A stretch of 64,000 nucleotides of DNA, from the NCBI RefSeq assembly GCF_008180415.1, contig NZ_VTEI01000002.1:537740-601739 (forward strand), in the 5' to 3' direction. The first letter of the stretch is position 1; the number at the start of each line of letters is the position of its first letter. Source of the DNA: Rossellomorea vietnamensis. Lineage in GTDB: Bacteria; Bacillota; Bacilli; Bacillales; Bacillaceae_B. Below, one piece after another: positions 49,484 to 59,455 of the stretch. A program made the position numbers and the translations under genes. The notes under the pieces were generated by a model. It had not been told where the DNA came from. It was given only the letters and a program-made list of their open reading frames with translations, and made no database searches.

Positions 49484-49714
49484 TCCTTCTTTGAAAAAGG
49501 ATGCAGGATAAATTTCGAGGAGTTAGTAATCGACCTCAAGAGAATGATATTTGAAATACTCTAAATAAAAACCCTACTGATCTAGGCAGGTACAGACAGA
49601 CAGCCATCCAGAGGCTTTAAACAGTGGTTTTTCCTGTTTCCTTTTATCTTGGACCCCCTAATAGCCAAATCTCCTTATTTAGGTCTCTGAATGCTATTTA
49701 AGGATAATCAAGCA
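49484..49714. other. Remainder of the yphE-gpsA gap
   Basis: About 230 bp, no supported gene and no further repeat recognised. Confidence 0.4.
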
Positions 49715-49752
49715 GAAAAAGACTGAAGCGGGAAAAATCCCCTGCTTCAGTC
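49715..49752 (-). terminator. Terminator about 100 bp after gpsA
   Basis: Minus-strand stem GACTGAAGC/GCTTCAGTC plus pairing of GGG with CCC inside, followed by TTTTTC. Confidence 0.85.
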
Positions 49753-49852
49753 CAAAGTGACAGTTACCCCATCCATGTTTAAAGCTGTTTATGTTCCATT
49801 CATCCTATGCAAACAAAAGGTATTTGCATCGTCGAATGCCTATAATTAGGTA

Positions 49853-50905
49853 TTATTCAGTCATTTTTTCTCCAAGAATGTTAAACAGATCTTCCATTTC
49901 ATGGGTCTTCATTCGTCCCATCAATGAATCAACTGCTTGTTTGGGAGGAATATCATTGAATAAGACATCATAAAGGGCTTGTGTAATCGGCATCTGAACA
50001 CCAAATTTGTCCGCAAGCTGATGGGCTGCTTTAGTGGTTCTGACACCCTCGACGACCATTCCCATTTCATCCAGGACATCTTGAAGGTTCTTTCCTTTTC
50101 CAAGCTGATTACCCGCTCTCCAGTTTCGGGAGTGGACACTTGTACAAGTCACAATCAGATCGCCTATTCCTGTCAGTCCTGAGAAAGTAAGTGGATTAGC
50201 TCCCATTTTGGTACCAAGTCTGGCTATTTCAGCAAGCCCCCTTGTAATCAGAGCGGCTTTGGCGTTATCGCCATAACCCAGACCATCTGTGATTCCTGCA
50301 GCAAGGGCGATGATATTTTTGAGTGCTCCCCCTATTTCCACACCGATGACATCCGGATTTGTATATACTCTGAAATGCTGATTCATGAAAAGGTCCTGCA
50401 CATGTTCGGCCGATTCCATGTCCTCAGAAGATACCGTGACCGTTGTCGGGTGCCTCAGGCTGACTTCTTCTGCATGGCTGGGACCCGAAAGGACGACGAC
50501 ATCCTTTAATCCGGTATCACCCATTTCCTCCTTAATCATCTCAGAAATGCGCATTAAGGTATCAGGTTCTATACCTTTGCTAACGTGCACCACTGTTAAA
50601 GGCCTGGACACGGTTTTCTTCACTTTCTGAAGAACCTCTCTGACAGCTTTAGTCGGAACAGCCAATATGACCGTCTCTGCCCCATCGAGGGCTTTGCCAA
50701 GGTCAGTATGTCCCTTTATTCCTTCAGGCAGCTGGATACCCTTTAAATACTTCTCATTCGTATGTCTGGCGTTAACTTCTTCCATAAGCACTGCATTATG
50801 TCCCCAGAGGTTGACTCTGTGCTGATTATCAGCCAGCACCATTGCGAGTGCAGTCCCCCAGCTTCCCGCACCGAGTACTGTAACAGTTTTCAAAGGTTTC
50901 TCCAC
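49853..50905 (-). CDS. gpsA: NAD(P)H-dependent glycerol-3-phosphate dehydrogenase
   Basis: Makes sn-glycerol-3-phosphate for phospholipids. N-terminal [18 protein letters not shown], then [17 protein letters not shown], the catalytic Lys in [15 protein letters not shown], and the [15 protein letters not shown] helix. The GTG at 50905 with GGAGGGTG upstream is used; a TTG at 50893 is a fair alternative. It lies 17 bp after der. Confidence 0.96.
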   Translation of the reverse strand: MEKPLKTVTVLGAGSWGTALAMVLADNQHRVNLWGHNAVLMEEVNARHTNEKYLKGIQLPEGIKGHTDLGKALDGAETVILAVPTKAVREVLQKVKKTVSRPLTVVHVSKGIEPDTLMRISEMIKEEMGDTGLKDVVVLSGPSHAEEVSLRHPTTVTVSSEDMESAEHVQDLFMNQHFRVYTNPDVIGVEIGGALKNIIALAAGITDGLGYGDNAKAALITRGLAEIARLGTKMGANPLTFSGLTGIGDLIVTCTSVHSRNWRAGNQLGKGKNLQDVLDEMGMVVEGVRTTKAAHQLADKFGVQMPITQALYDVLFNDIPPKQAVDSLMGRMKTHEMEDLFNILGEKMTE

Positions 50906-50922
50906 TTTTTCACCCTCCTGTC

Positions 50923-52233
50923 CTATTTTCGAGCACGTGCAATAATCCGGATCGGTGTTCCTTCAAAAACAAATGCTTCCCGTATCCTGTTTTCAAGGAA
51001 TCGTGAATAAGAAAAGTGCATTAATTCAGGCTCATTTACAAAAACAACAAAGGTAGGCGGTTTTACAGCTACTTGAGTGGCATAAAAAACTTTCAGCCTT
51101 TTTCCTTTATCGGTAGGTGTAGGGTTCATAGCGACCGCGTCGGCAATTACTTCGTTCAATACACTTGATTGTACTCTCAACGCATGATTCTCACTAACCT
51201 GGTTGATGACTGGAACCAGCGTGTGTATTCTTTTCTTGGTTTTAGCAGACAAGAAAAGGATAGGTGCATAATCAAGGAAAAGGAAGTGCTCTCTGATATT
51301 CTGCTCGAAAGCCTTCATTGTCTTTTCATCTTTTTCTACCGCATCCCACTTGTTGACTACAATAATGACAGCTCGGCCAGCTTCATGCGCATAGCCTGCA
51401 ATCTTCTTATCCTGTTCGATGATTCCTTCTTCACCATCGATGACGACGAGAACCACATCGGAGCGTTCAATTGCTCTTAAGGCACGCAGCACACTGTATT
51501 TCTCAGTGGATTCGTATACCTTACCTTTTTTCCTCATTCCAGCTGTGTCGATGATCACATAGTCCTGTCCGTCTACCTTCAACCTTGAGTCAATGGCATC
51601 CCGTGTTGTGCCCGCGACATCGCTGACAATGACGCGATCCTCGCCAAGCATGGCATTGACAAGGGAGGATTTCCCTACATTTGGACGGCCGATCAAAGAG
51701 AACTTGATCACATCTTCTGCGTAATTGTCTCCTGAATCCTGCTTAAAATTCCTGGCGACTTCATCAAGCAAGTCCCCAAGGCCGATGCCGTGCGATCCAG
51801 AAATCGGGAAGGGCTCTCCAAATCCTAATGAGTAGAAATCATAAATCATTTCCCTCATCTCCGGATTATCGATTTTATTGACTGCCAATACGACAGGCTT
51901 CTTGGAACGATAAAGAATTTTCGCAACGATTTCATCCGCAGCGGTCACTCCTTCGCGGCCATTGGTAAGGAAAATAATGACATCTGCTTCATCGATGGCG
52001 ATTTCGGCCTGCTGACGGATCTGATCAAGGAACGGCTCATCGCCGATTTCAATACCTCCAGTGTCAATAAGGTTAAAGTCATGAGTCAGCCAGTCAGCTG
52101 AACTGTAAATCCGGTCTCTTGTCACGCCGGGAACATCTTCAACAATGGAGATCCTTTCTCCGACGATACGGTTGAAAATGGTCGACTTCCCTACATTGGG
52201 ACGTCCAACAATTGCAACAACAGGTTTTGACAT
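50923..52233 (-). CDS. der: Ribosome biogenesis GTPase Der (EngA)
   Basis: Essential GTPase for 50S assembly. Two tandem Era-like G domains: GRPNVGKST (about residue 10) and GRPNVGKSS (about residue 183), each with DTxG and NKxD ([27 protein letters not shown]), then a KH-like domain (PPTFVVFVN). The ATG at 52233 ([10 protein letters not shown]) follows AAGGGTG; 436 residues. Confidence 0.97.
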   Translation of the reverse strand: MSKPVVAIVGRPNVGKSTIFNRIVGERISIVEDVPGVTRDRIYSSADWLTHDFNLIDTGGIEIGDEPFLDQIRQQAEIAIDEADVIIFLTNGREGVTAADEIVAKILYRSKKPVVLAVNKIDNPEMREMIYDFYSLGFGEPFPISGSHGIGLGDLLDEVARNFKQDSGDNYAEDVIKFSLIGRPNVGKSSLVNAMLGEDRVIVSDVAGTTRDAIDSRLKVDGQDYVIIDTAGMRKKGKVYESTEKYSVLRALRAIERSDVVLVVIDGEEGIIEQDKKIAGYAHEAGRAVIIVVNKWDAVEKDEKTMKAFEQNIREHFLFLDYAPILFLSAKTKKRIHTLVPVINQVSENHALRVQSSVLNEVIADAVAMNPTPTDKGKRLKVFYATQVAVKPPTFVVFVNEPELMHFSYSRFLENRIREAFVFEGTPIRIIARARK

Positions 52234-52484
52234 ATTGTTCACCCTTTCTGTTTGTTAGGTACATTAAAGGCCGTTTTCATTCATCTGTTTCGTTTTTTCC
52301 GAAGCAATAATTCCTAATGTTAATTGCAGGCTTTTTCAAAAGGTTATATTTAGGTTCCAGTGATTTCTTATACAATTCAGGAAAAGAGCCTGATTTAATT
52401 AATCATCATATCTTCAACGATTCATAATGCTTGTCAGTAGTGACTTCGGCTAATGATGCAGGCAATCCTCTATTTTAGGAGGAT
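52234..52484. other. Gap upstream of der
   Basis: About 250 bp with no supported gene; no convincing promoter could be picked. Confidence 0.4.
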
Positions 52485-52535
52485 AAATTAAAGACTGACC
52501 TTTTAAGGTATTAATCTCCTTACAGGCCAGCCCCC
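52485..52535 (-). terminator. Terminator of the yphA-YIEGIA operon
   Basis: Minus-strand imperfect stem GGCTGGCCT-TAAGG/CCTTA-AGGTCAGTC followed by TTTAATTTAT. It starts about 95 bp after the last gene. Confidence 0.6.
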
Positions 52536-52628
52536 TTAACTTCGTTATTTTATCAGTAAAAGCAAATTCTAGCAATTAATCTTCATATATCTCTGTTTTA
52601 ATTTCTCTTTTATCAAATTCGCCTAAGA

Positions 52629-52817
52629 CTAGTGCCTTACAATGATGAATAGGCCATCATCCAGTTCATGGGCTATTCCATCCAGGATTGCTTCAAGGTT
52701 GGCAGAAACTTTCAGCAGCTCTTCTTGTGTCCGGCAATGAAATACAGCTGTCCCGCTTGGCACCTTTTCGGGGTAGGTGGTGACTGCAGCGAGTATGAAT
52801 TTGTCAACAGTACTCAT
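52629..52817 (-). CDS. Small partner protein of the YIEGIA membrane protein (capping-complex subunit type)
   Basis: 62 residues, cytoplasmic, compact alpha/beta pattern (ILAAVTTYPE, GTAVFHCRTQEELLKVSANLEAILDGIAHELDDGLFIIV). It matches the small family annotated as the capping complex subunit for YIEGIA. Its start overlaps the end of the YIEGIA gene by 4 bp (ATGA), so the two are coupled. The exact role is unknown. Confidence 0.75.
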   Translation of the reverse strand: MSTVDKFILAAVTTYPEKVPSGTAVFHCRTQEELLKVSANLEAILDGIAHELDDGLFIIVRH

Positions 52818-53710
52818 TTAAGCTTCCTCCCCTTTTTGTTCGCTTTAGATTCAGTCGGCATCCTGATTGCATTTTCAAGGGTCGGTACCTGGCCCAGGAC
52901 CGCAATCGCCTTTTCAACGTCGTTTTCCTGCGGAAGGACGAATACGCCGACCCGCCCATCATCCAAGTCCCTCTTGGCTAATGGCGTCAGTGCTGGTGTT
53001 CCTGAATCCTTATATATTCCTAAGGTCGTCGACATATCATGTAAAATCGCCTGTCTCTGTCCCAGATTGGCAATCGTGGATCTGGAGTCAAAAGATTTCG
53101 GGGTCAGTAAAAATCCCATTCCATACCTAATTATTTCTTCCTGTCTGGCCGGCAGACCTATATTCATGATATAAATGTTATCCACGTAAAGGCCTGCTCC
53201 ATCAAAATGAGGCTGAACAAATTCTATATTAACAATGTCCTTCAGCTTCCCGCCGGCCATCAGCCTGTGGGCAGCTATTATGCTGATAATGCCTACGACT
53301 ACAGCAGCCCAGAAATTAACGACCAAGTAGGCCAAAGTTGTCAACAACGAAGCAAATATCACAAGGTAATTACGGCTTTCGAATGCGATAGCAATTCCCT
53401 CAATGTATGTTGCACCTCTTGGTACCAATTCAAAGGCATCAAGCTCTGTCAATGTATTTCTTTCCATATTACGCACATCTCTGAACTGGGAGGCTGCCAC
53501 CGTTAAAAAAGTGATAGCAGTAAAATTTTCTTCCAATAACGCAGGAACGGCTATAGTACCCAGTCCTGCTGCAATAAACCCCAGCGCGATATGTATGATT
53601 TTACCATGCAAGTAAGTAGGGTACTGGCGGTAGTCTGTTCTAAGCATGTAAACCCGGGTCAATGTTCCAATTAGTACACCAAATACCACTGGATAAACAT
53701 ATTCATTCAT
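52814..53710 (-). CDS. yphB: YIEGIA family spore membrane protein (YphB/SeaA)
   Basis: 298 residues: about five or six membrane segments and a C-terminal soluble region. It contains the literal YIEGIA signature (ATYIEGIAIAF, about residue 102). B. subtilis yphB (seaA) at the same position is linked to spore envelope assembly. It overlaps both neighbours by 4 bp, so yphA-yphB-cap form a tight three-gene operon. Confidence 0.87.
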   Translation of the reverse strand: MNEYVYPVVFGVLIGTLTRVYMLRTDYRQYPTYLHGKIIHIALGFIAAGLGTIAVPALLEENFTAITFLTVAASQFRDVRNMERNTLTELDAFELVPRGATYIEGIAIAFESRNYLVIFASLLTTLAYLVVNFWAAVVVGIISIIAAHRLMAGGKLKDIVNIEFVQPHFDGAGLYVDNIYIMNIGLPARQEEIIRYGMGFLLTPKSFDSRSTIANLGQRQAILHDMSTTLGIYKDSGTPALTPLAKRDLDDGRVGVFVLPQENDVEKAIAVLGQVPTLENAIRMPTESKANKKGRKLK

Positions 53711-54327
53711 AAATTCTTGACTTCTCCTTTTTTAAGTTCAGTTTTTATGAAGCTTGATTGTGTGTTGGATAATAACTGCAATAAGTGCAGCACGCCTACG
53801 CTGACCGCTATTACTGAAATGACATCAAGAAATAAATGTCCACCTGCGGCATATGGCAGTTTATGCTGCAGAAATACAGTACCTGTCAGAAACTCTCCTA
53901 TAATCAATCCTATTACCAATGCAAGCAGTCTCTTCTTCACCTGTTTAACGTCACTGTATAACAAATAAGAAATAACCAGGAGTATGGCTGTAACCATTAA
54001 TTTCTCATCAAAAACTATTATGATTGGATCATAAACCGATAAGAGCTTGAAGCTTGAGTACGATAAACCGATAATAAAGCTGCATAAGAATAAAAAAAGC
54101 TTTTCTGTAAGGCTGTAATTTCTGATCAATAACATAGAAAACAGGAATATTTCAAATGCCGTTAAGCCTGCATGCTGCCCCGGCGTGCCTACTGCATATG
54201 GAAAGCTGATAATCAAAATCAGAATTGCGGCAGAACACCTGAAACGCCAAGCGTTATTTTTATTTACTATAAATGTACTGACAATCCACCCTGCCCACAT
54301 CAGCCACAAAAAAATTAATCCATTCAT
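53707..54327 (-). CDS. yphA: YphA family multi-pass membrane protein
   Basis: 206 residues with six or seven hydrophobic segments and almost no soluble sequence; unknown function. The ATG at 54327 (MNGLIFLW) follows GGAGGT; the longer frame from 54375 lacks support. First gene of the yphA-YIEGIA-cap operon. Confidence 0.85.
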   Translation of the reverse strand: MNGLIFLWLMWAGWIVSTFIVNKNNAWRFRCSAAILILIISFPYAVGTPGQHAGLTAFEIFLFSMLLIRNYSLTEKLFLFLCSFIIGLSYSSFKLLSVYDPIIIVFDEKLMVTAILLVISYLLYSDVKQVKKRLLALVIGLIIGEFLTGTVFLQHKLPYAAGGHLFLDVISVIAVSVGVLHLLQLLSNTQSSFIKTELKKGEVKNL

Positions 54328-54429
54328 GTACCTACCTCCTATTATTCCATTATGGAAAATCTTTATGTAATCCATTCATGCATACTTGAAATCTTCTGAG
54401 AAAAAGTATAGAGAGGAGGTGTGGCTAAT

Positions 54430-54561
54430 ATGGGAAAAGATCGTCAAGAGAAAAAGTTGAGACAAAGCGGGAGAGTTGAATCTGACCGAGACCAGACTTT
54501 AGAAAAAGCTGGAGCAACCAGATTGGAAGGACCAGAAGAATCCAGACGCAGACAAAGATAA
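54430..54561 (+). CDS. ypzI: YpzI family small protein
   Basis: 43 residues, very hydrophilic and charged. It starts MGKDRQEKKL and ends RRQR, with VESDRDQTL and ATRLEGPEE in between, which matches B. subtilis YpzI, a short conserved protein of unknown function. The ribosome site GGAGGTG lies 8 bp upstream. It is divergent from yphA and followed by a strong terminator. Confidence 0.85.
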   Translation: MGKDRQEKKLRQSGRVESDRDQTLEKAGATRLEGPEESRRRQR

Positions 54562-54623
54562 TTGGTGAACTATTTGGTTAAGATAAACGGAATCGTGATC
54601 TGTTGACCTTGAATTACAAACGT

Positions 54624-54657
54624 AAAACGTCTAGAGAGTTCTCTCTAGGCGTTTTTA
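54624..54657. terminator. Bidirectional terminator between ypzI and the minus-strand small gene
   Basis: An 11-bp stem CGTCTAGAGAG/CTCTCTAGGCG with a 2-nt loop, T-run on the right and A-run on the left. Confidence 0.9.
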
Positions 54658-54939
54658 CTATTTTTTATATACTCTAGGTGTAAGCACATACTTAAGGGCT
54701 TCATGATGTACTGGCTGCCTGAACATAATCTCAACTTGAGTGAGATAGGCTGCCTGAGGCTTAAGCTGACATTTCCAGGCAATGTTTTGCTCAGCATTTT
54801 CTTTTAGGCTTCCAGCAAGGCTATTGAGGTAATCTTTCACACTCTTTCCCTTGTTTGCGTCCTCAAAGTTTGTTGAGGCCCTTTCCGCTTTCTGGGTCTC
54901 ATGGGATTTTCCTGAGGCCCTTCCTTTGTGTTTTTCCAT
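54658..54939 (-). CDS. Uncharacterised small basic protein
   Basis: 93 residues from the ATG at 54939 (AGAGG 9 bp upstream). The first 40 residues are Lys/Ser/Glu-rich and probably unstructured; the rest looks folded (YLNSLAGSLKENAEQN, YLTQVEIMFRQPVHHEALKYVLTPRVY). I do not recognise the family. It is flanked by a terminator on each side, which supports a real monocistronic gene. The frame is open back to 55014 but without a good start. Confidence 0.5.
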   Translation of the reverse strand: MEKHKGRASGKSHETQKAERASTNFEDANKGKSVKDYLNSLAGSLKENAEQNIAWKCQLKPQAAYLTQVEIMFRQPVHHEALKYVLTPRVYKK

Positions 54940-55012
54940 TTTCTTAGGCCTCTTGAAGCCCCAGCGAATTCTATTCTTCACTTCTAGCCATTTTCCACCC
55001 ACTAGTAAACAC

Positions 55013-55044
55013 AAAAAAAGCCGGCCACAAATGGCCGGCTTTTA
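55013..55044. terminator. Terminator after ypfD
   Basis: Stem AAAGCCGGCCA/TGGCCGGCTTT with flanking A- and T-runs. Confidence 0.92.
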
Positions 55045-55048
55045 CTAA

Positions 55049-56188
55049 TCACTTTTTAAAATTCTTCAATTTGTCCCCAATCATATCACCAAGCTGGAAA
55101 CCTGTATTTTCTTCAGGCATTTCATAATTATCATAGTCATCAACAGGCTTTTCTTCCAATTCCTTGATGCTCAATGACAGACGCTGATCATTTTCGTTAA
55201 CGTCAAGCACCTTAACTTTCACAGTTTGGCCCTCTTCAAGTACTTCATGAGGAGTGCCGATATGTTTGTGAGAAATTTGAGAAATGTGAACCAAGCCCTC
55301 TACTCCAGGGAATACTTCTACGAACGCACCATAAGATACAAGGCGTTTCACTTCACCTTCAAGCACTTCACCTTTTGGGGCTTTGCTTGCGATGTCATTC
55401 CATGGACCAGGCAGGGTTTCTTTAATAGAAAGGGAGATTCTTTCATTATCCCTGTCTACGGACAGTACTTTAACACTGACCTGCTGGCCTTCCGTTACTA
55501 CATCGGATGGCTTTTCCACATGCTCATGTGAGAGCTGGGAGATATGGACAAGGCCGTCAACACCGCCGATATCTACGAAAGCACCGAAATCAGTCAAGCG
55601 CTGTACTGTTCCTTCAAGCACTTCGCCAGTCTGGATTTTGTCCAGGACCTCTTTCTTTTGCTCTTCCTTTTGTTCCTCAACGACAGCACGGTGAGAAAGG
55701 ATTAAGCGGTTTTTATCTTTTTCAAGTTCCACAATTTTAAATGTAAGTGATTTTCCTTTATAATCACTGAAGTCTTCAACGTAGTGATCTTCTACAAGTG
55801 AAGCCGGAACGAATCCGCGGACACCAAGATCGACAACAAGGCCGCCTTTTACAACATCCTTCACTTCAGCTTCGAATACTTCCCCGCTTTCGAAACGGTT
55901 CTGCATTTCGTCCCATGCCTTTTCAGCATCGACTTTGCGTTTGGAAAGGACTAAAAGCTCCTCTTCTACTTTTGTTACGATTAAATCAAGTACATCGCCT
56001 TCCTGGCAAGCATCAGAAGCTTTTTCAATATGGAGGCTGGATAATTCACTGATTGGGATAATGCCGTCCACTTTACTGCTTTCTACATCTACCAGGACCT
56101 GCTTTTCTTCAACTTTCGTGACTGTTCCCTTAACCTTGTCACCTGCTTCAAGGTTATTTACTTCCACTTGGTTCATGTCTTCTACCAT
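55049..56188 (-). CDS. ypfD: 30S ribosomal protein S1 homologue YpfD
   Basis: 379 residues made of four S1 RNA-binding domains (each with a motif like GLVHISQLSHEHV or GFVPASLVEDHYVEDF), against six in E. coli S1. The C-terminal GFQLGDMIGDKLKNFKK is typical of the Bacillus protein. In B. subtilis it is not essential and its role in translation is debated. Start at 56188 with AAGGAGGAG upstream. Confidence 0.95.
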   Translation of the reverse strand: MVEDMNQVEVNNLEAGDKVKGTVTKVEEKQVLVDVESSKVDGIIPISELSSLHIEKASDACQEGDVLDLIVTKVEEELLVLSKRKVDAEKAWDEMQNRFESGEVFEAEVKDVVKGGLVVDLGVRGFVPASLVEDHYVEDFSDYKGKSLTFKIVELEKDKNRLILSHRAVVEEQKEEQKKEVLDKIQTGEVLEGTVQRLTDFGAFVDIGGVDGLVHISQLSHEHVEKPSDVVTEGQQVSVKVLSVDRDNERISLSIKETLPGPWNDIASKAPKGEVLEGEVKRLVSYGAFVEVFPGVEGLVHISQISHKHIGTPHEVLEEGQTVKVKVLDVNENDQRLSLSIKELEEKPVDDYDNYEMPEENTGFQLGDMIGDKLKNFKK

Positions 56189-56307
56189 ATGTACTCCTCC
56201 TTAATCCATGACTGCTAATCTTTTTAAAGTGAATGAATTCACATTTCTTTAAAAATATTCTTTCTATTAACTTCTAATAAATAGCCTCATTTGTCAAGCA
56301 GAAAACC

Positions 56308-56889
56308 TCAATCATGCTCATCCAAAAGTTTTTGGATATCTGCCATTATGACTTCAGTAACTTTTTCAGCGTTTGCCTTCTCAGTACGGAGTCCTTCAAT
56401 CTCGACAGGCGGCCCGAAGACTACTTTCAGTTTTCTGAAAGGCTTGTAGGAGCCAATGATGGCACAGGGCACCACAGCAGCATCCGTCCGCAATGCAAAG
56501 AATCCCGCACCAGCAAGCCCTTTACCTAACTTTCCGGTTTTACTTCTAGTACCCTCAGGAAAAAGGCCTAAAACATTATTTTCTTTTAAAATTTTCATTC
56601 CTGTCCTGAGAGCCTCTCTGTCACTCATTCCCCTCTTTACAGGAAAGGCATGTACGTGCGGCAGGATTTGCTTCAGGATCGGCGCCTTGAATAATTCTTC
56701 TTTTGCCATAAATGCCACCGGTCTTGGACAGCTAATGCCCACTACAGGGGGATCCAAATTATTGATGTGATTACTGCAAAGAAGCACTCCTCCGTCTTTG
56801 GGGAGGTGTTCTGTCCCCTGTACCTCTATTCTATAGAGAGGTCCCAGGATGCTTTTCACCACACCTTTTGCAAAATAATAAAATTTCAT
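56308..56889 (-). CDS. PlsC-type 1-acyl-sn-glycerol-3-phosphate acyltransferase
   Basis: Membrane-associated acyltransferase of phospholipid synthesis. 193 residues with the catalytic motif NHINNLDPP (HX4D variant), FMAKEELFKAP, and FPEGTRSKTGKL binding glycerol phosphate, followed by GAGFFALRTDAAVVP. The ATG overlaps the cmk stop codon (TGATG), so the two are coupled. B. subtilis plsC is elsewhere, so the exact paralogue is left open. Confidence 0.92.
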   Translation of the reverse strand: MKFYYFAKGVVKSILGPLYRIEVQGTEHLPKDGGVLLCSNHINNLDPPVVGISCPRPVAFMAKEELFKAPILKQILPHVHAFPVKRGMSDREALRTGMKILKENNVLGLFPEGTRSKTGKLGKGLAGAGFFALRTDAAVVPCAIIGSYKPFRKLKVVFGPPVEIEGLRTEKANAEKVTEVIMADIQKLLDEHD

Positions 56890-57566
56890 CAGGTGCCAGT
56901 CCTTTCTGATGCCAATTTCAGGATTTCGGCGGCTACTTCTTCGATTCCCAATGAAGTAGTATCAATTTCAACTGCATCGCTTGCTTTTTTCAGAGGAGAA
57001 ACTTCTCTTTCGGAATCAAGCTTATCTCTTTGCGCGATTTCAGTTTTCAACTGTTCTAGGTCAGAAGAAATGTTTTTTCTTGTATTCTCACTGTGCCGCC
57101 TTTTTGCCCGCTCTTCTACACTGGCAAGCAGGAACACTTTCACTTCGGCGTCAGGGATAACATGTGTGCCGATATCACGGCCATCCATCACCACTCCACC
57201 TTCATTGGCAAGTTCCTGCTGCCTTTTGACCATCTCTTCCCGGACAAGGCGATGTTTGGCAGTGATAGATACTGAATTTGTCACATCATTCTGCCTGATC
57301 TCATGTGTTACTTCATTCCCATCAATGTAAACAAGCTGTCCTTCCTGGCCAGGTTCCAAATCGATTTTTGTTTGAAGCAGCAGTCCATGCAGGCTGTCTT
57401 CATCATTTAAGTCAACCTCTTGTTGTATAGCTTTATAGGTAATTGCCCTGTACATTGCCCCTGTATCAATATAAATATATGAAAGATTCTCAGCGACGAT
57501 TTTCGCAACCGTACTTTTTCCGGCAGCTGCCGGGCCGTCAATTGCAATCCTTAATTTCTTTTCCAT
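56889..57566 (-). CDS. cmk: Cytidylate kinase
   Basis: Phosphorylates CMP and dCMP. 225 residues with P-loop [26 protein letters not shown], the NMP-binding [22 protein letters not shown] and the lid region [10 protein letters not shown]. Ordinary length and start. It heads cmk-plsC-like. Confidence 0.97.
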   Translation of the reverse strand: MEKKLRIAIDGPAAAGKSTVAKIVAENLSYIYIDTGAMYRAITYKAIQQEVDLNDEDSLHGLLLQTKIDLEPGQEGQLVYIDGNEVTHEIRQNDVTNSVSITAKHRLVREEMVKRQQELANEGGVVMDGRDIGTHVIPDAEVKVFLLASVEERAKRRHSENTRKNISSDLEQLKTEIAQRDKLDSEREVSPLKKASDAVEIDTTSLGIEEVAAEILKLASERTGT

Positions 57567-57676
57567 AAGACCACACCCACTTTTATATTCTATTCCTTAA
57601 ATCCTCGTATATTTTAACATAAAAATATAATTACACACATACAATGTTCCATTCTGCATGAATCTCATTTATCCTG

Positions 57677-57715
57677 CCTTTTTCTCTTCAGGTTATTTGC
57701 CCCCGATGGGCTAAG
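57677..57715 (+). repeat. Fragment of the AAAAGCGGAAGC structured repeat (right half)
   Basis: CCTTTTTCTCTTCAGGTTAT and then GCCCCCGATGGGCTAAG parallel the right half of the copies at 61826 and 63879 with several changes. Confidence 0.55.
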
Positions 57716-57744
57716 TCCATTCAAGATAACATTATTTAAAGCAA

Positions 57745-57777
57745 CAAAAAAAAGAGAGAGCAATCAGTCTCCCTCTG
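57745..57777 (-). terminator. Terminator overlapping the end of ypfB
   Basis: Minus-strand 8-bp stem AGAGGGAG/CTCTCTCT (one wobble) followed by TTTTTTTTG; the stem includes the last codons of ypfB. Confidence 0.75.
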
Positions 57778-57955
57778 TCCCGTTGTTCAAGACCTCGATA
57801 ATTTCCGCATGCTCCTGCTTATTCACACCTTCATAAAATGCCAATTTATTCATTTCCGGCAGAACTTGAAATGCATGGAAGGCCATTTGTATAACAAGAA
57901 GCAGGATAAAATGAATAAATGCCAGTTTGATAAGTATTCGTTCGATCGCTTTCAC
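57764..57955 (-). CDS. ypfB: YpfB family small membrane protein (DUF5359)
   Basis: 63 residues: basic start, one membrane segment (LIKLAFIHFILLLVIQMAF) and an acidic cytoplasmic or external tail. Starts with GTG at 57955, GGAAG upstream. Unknown function; position between cmk and motI as in B. subtilis. Confidence 0.8.
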   Translation of the reverse strand: MKAIERILIKLAFIHFILLLVIQMAFHAFQVLPEMNKLAFYEGVNKQEHAEIIEVLNNGTEGD

Positions 57956-58079
57956 TTTTATCTTCCATTCATTTAGGATTTACTAAAAGTATGGGTTATC
58001 CTGCCGATTTTTATTCTTTCAAACTTCAGCTTCTAATCTTCAGCCTTTACTTCTTTAGCACTTATTTTTATATATAATT

Positions 58080-58730
58080 TTAATATTCGACCAGCCCTTT
58101 ATTTCTTAAGGTAAGCTGTCTTTCAAAACAAAAACGGAGGATGTTCTGCTGTTGATTGTCCTTAAGTTCGTTGAATTCTAGAGATGCAATCCTGCCAGAA
58201 CCTTTATCCCAAACTCTGACAACTTTTCCGGGAACATTAAAATAATGGTATTCTCCTGTCTGCATATGCAAAACCAGAATAATTTCCACTTCCATTCCCG
58301 CCTCATAATTATGATCTTTATGAACCTTGACCGCGCATCCTCCTGCACTGAGATCTGTCGTGATGGTCGTATAAGATGCTGTCGGGGTAATGACAGCTGC
58401 ATCCACGGAAGTTTCAACCCTTACAAACTGCCTTCGCTGCACTTTAACCAGTTCATCGTCACCAGGATAATGAAGGCAGATCATCGGAATATTGCTTTTC
58501 TTTCTTCCAGTGACTTCTGTTTCGAAAGAAAAGACAGTTGTTTCATTATAAACAAAGCTAACTTTCAACTGGGTACCATCGATTAAAAATACTGTCCTTT
58601 CCGTTTCCGTATGGACAGGGTAATCAATATACAGCTTAGAGTCTTTGAATTCAACGGCTTTACATCTGAACTTTTCGGACTTTTCCGTCTGGATTGGCTC
58701 TAAAGTCAGAGTGGTTCCTATTTTCAACAT
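58080..58730 (-). CDS. motI: PilZ domain c-di-GMP receptor (flagellar clutch MotI/YpfA)
   Basis: 216 residues: an N-terminal YcgR-like domain and a C-terminal PilZ domain with the c-di-GMP motif RRQFVR (about residue 95-100) and DLSAGGCAV. In B. subtilis the protein binds c-di-GMP and disengages the flagellar stator MotA. The ATG at 58730 (MLKIGTTLTLEP) follows AGGAAGTG; the longer frame is not conserved. Confidence 0.9.
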   Translation of the reverse strand: MLKIGTTLTLEPIQTEKSEKFRCKAVEFKDSKLYIDYPVHTETERTVFLIDGTQLKVSFVYNETTVFSFETEVTGRKKSNIPMICLHYPGDDELVKVQRRQFVRVETSVDAAVITPTASYTTITTDLSAGGCAVKVHKDHNYEAGMEVEIILVLHMQTGEYHYFNVPGKVVRVWDKGSGRIASLEFNELKDNQQQNILRFCFERQLTLRNKGLVEY

Positions 58731-59063
58731 AACTACACTTCCTATACGTTTGCAGCATTGCAAGCTGTGATGAGATTTTCCAAAATTCAACCAACACCTT
58801 TTATAGGTATATTATGGCATGATTCTTCAGATTCTGCCATAGTTTTTATGAGTTTGTACCTACTTGGTTATTTCAATCTGGAATTTTATGGTGTTCGCTA
58901 TACTGTTAAGATCCAATGCTTATTTATGTACGCTCCTCCGTTTTAAAGACTCAGGCATTCCCCTAGATAAATTAATTCAAATAAGAATACTGGGTGTATC
59001 CTGCCAACTCACATGTTTCCTATAAAATGTTCTCAACTCATGTATCTGTTACTTACAATTTCT
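58731..59063. other. Gap upstream of motI
   Basis: About 330 bp, no supported gene. A 62-codon plus-strand frame (58758-58946) has no ribosome site. AT-rich promoter-like stretches near 58800-58820 could serve motI. Confidence 0.35.
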
Positions 59064-59071
59064 TATTTAAA

Positions 59072-59260
59072 GGCTCTTTTCGTAAACTTTGTTGCTATTC
59101 TATACTAATTTTGAAAAATAACCCTATTACGGAGATGAATTCTGGTAACACCGAAAAGAAAAGAGCTGCTATTCCCGTTTAGAGTCAAAACTCTTAGTAT
59201 CCGGGGAAAAATCCGGCTCTTGGGATTTTTCCGAAAGCAACAATATCTACGAAAACAGCC
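59072..59260 (+). mobile_element. MITE-like element, copy D
   Basis: 189 bp: GGCTCTTTTCGTAAACTTTG at the left and the reverse complement GGCTGTTTTCGTAGATATTG at the right, the best-preserved inverted ends in the window. Flanked by a perfect 8-bp direct repeat TATTTAAA (59064-59071 and 59261-59268). The inside closely follows copy B. Confidence 0.9.
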
Positions 59261-59455
59261 TATTTAAACCATGCAGCTCATGTAACCAGCAACTGGCGGT
59301 GAAGGCATATTCTCATAATAGCCCGGCAACTTATAACTTATATACTCACTCCTCTAGGAAAGCACAATCTGCCAGTAAACCCTTCTGTTAAGCTTCCCCG
59401 TATAAACAGTGTGCCCAAAACAGTTTCTGCGGGAAAAAGAATTTTTAATAGGAAT

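Noticed and set aside
58758..58946. 62-codon plus-strand frame upstream of motI
   Set aside because: No ribosome site and no recognisable sequence; it lies in the likely promoter region of motI.
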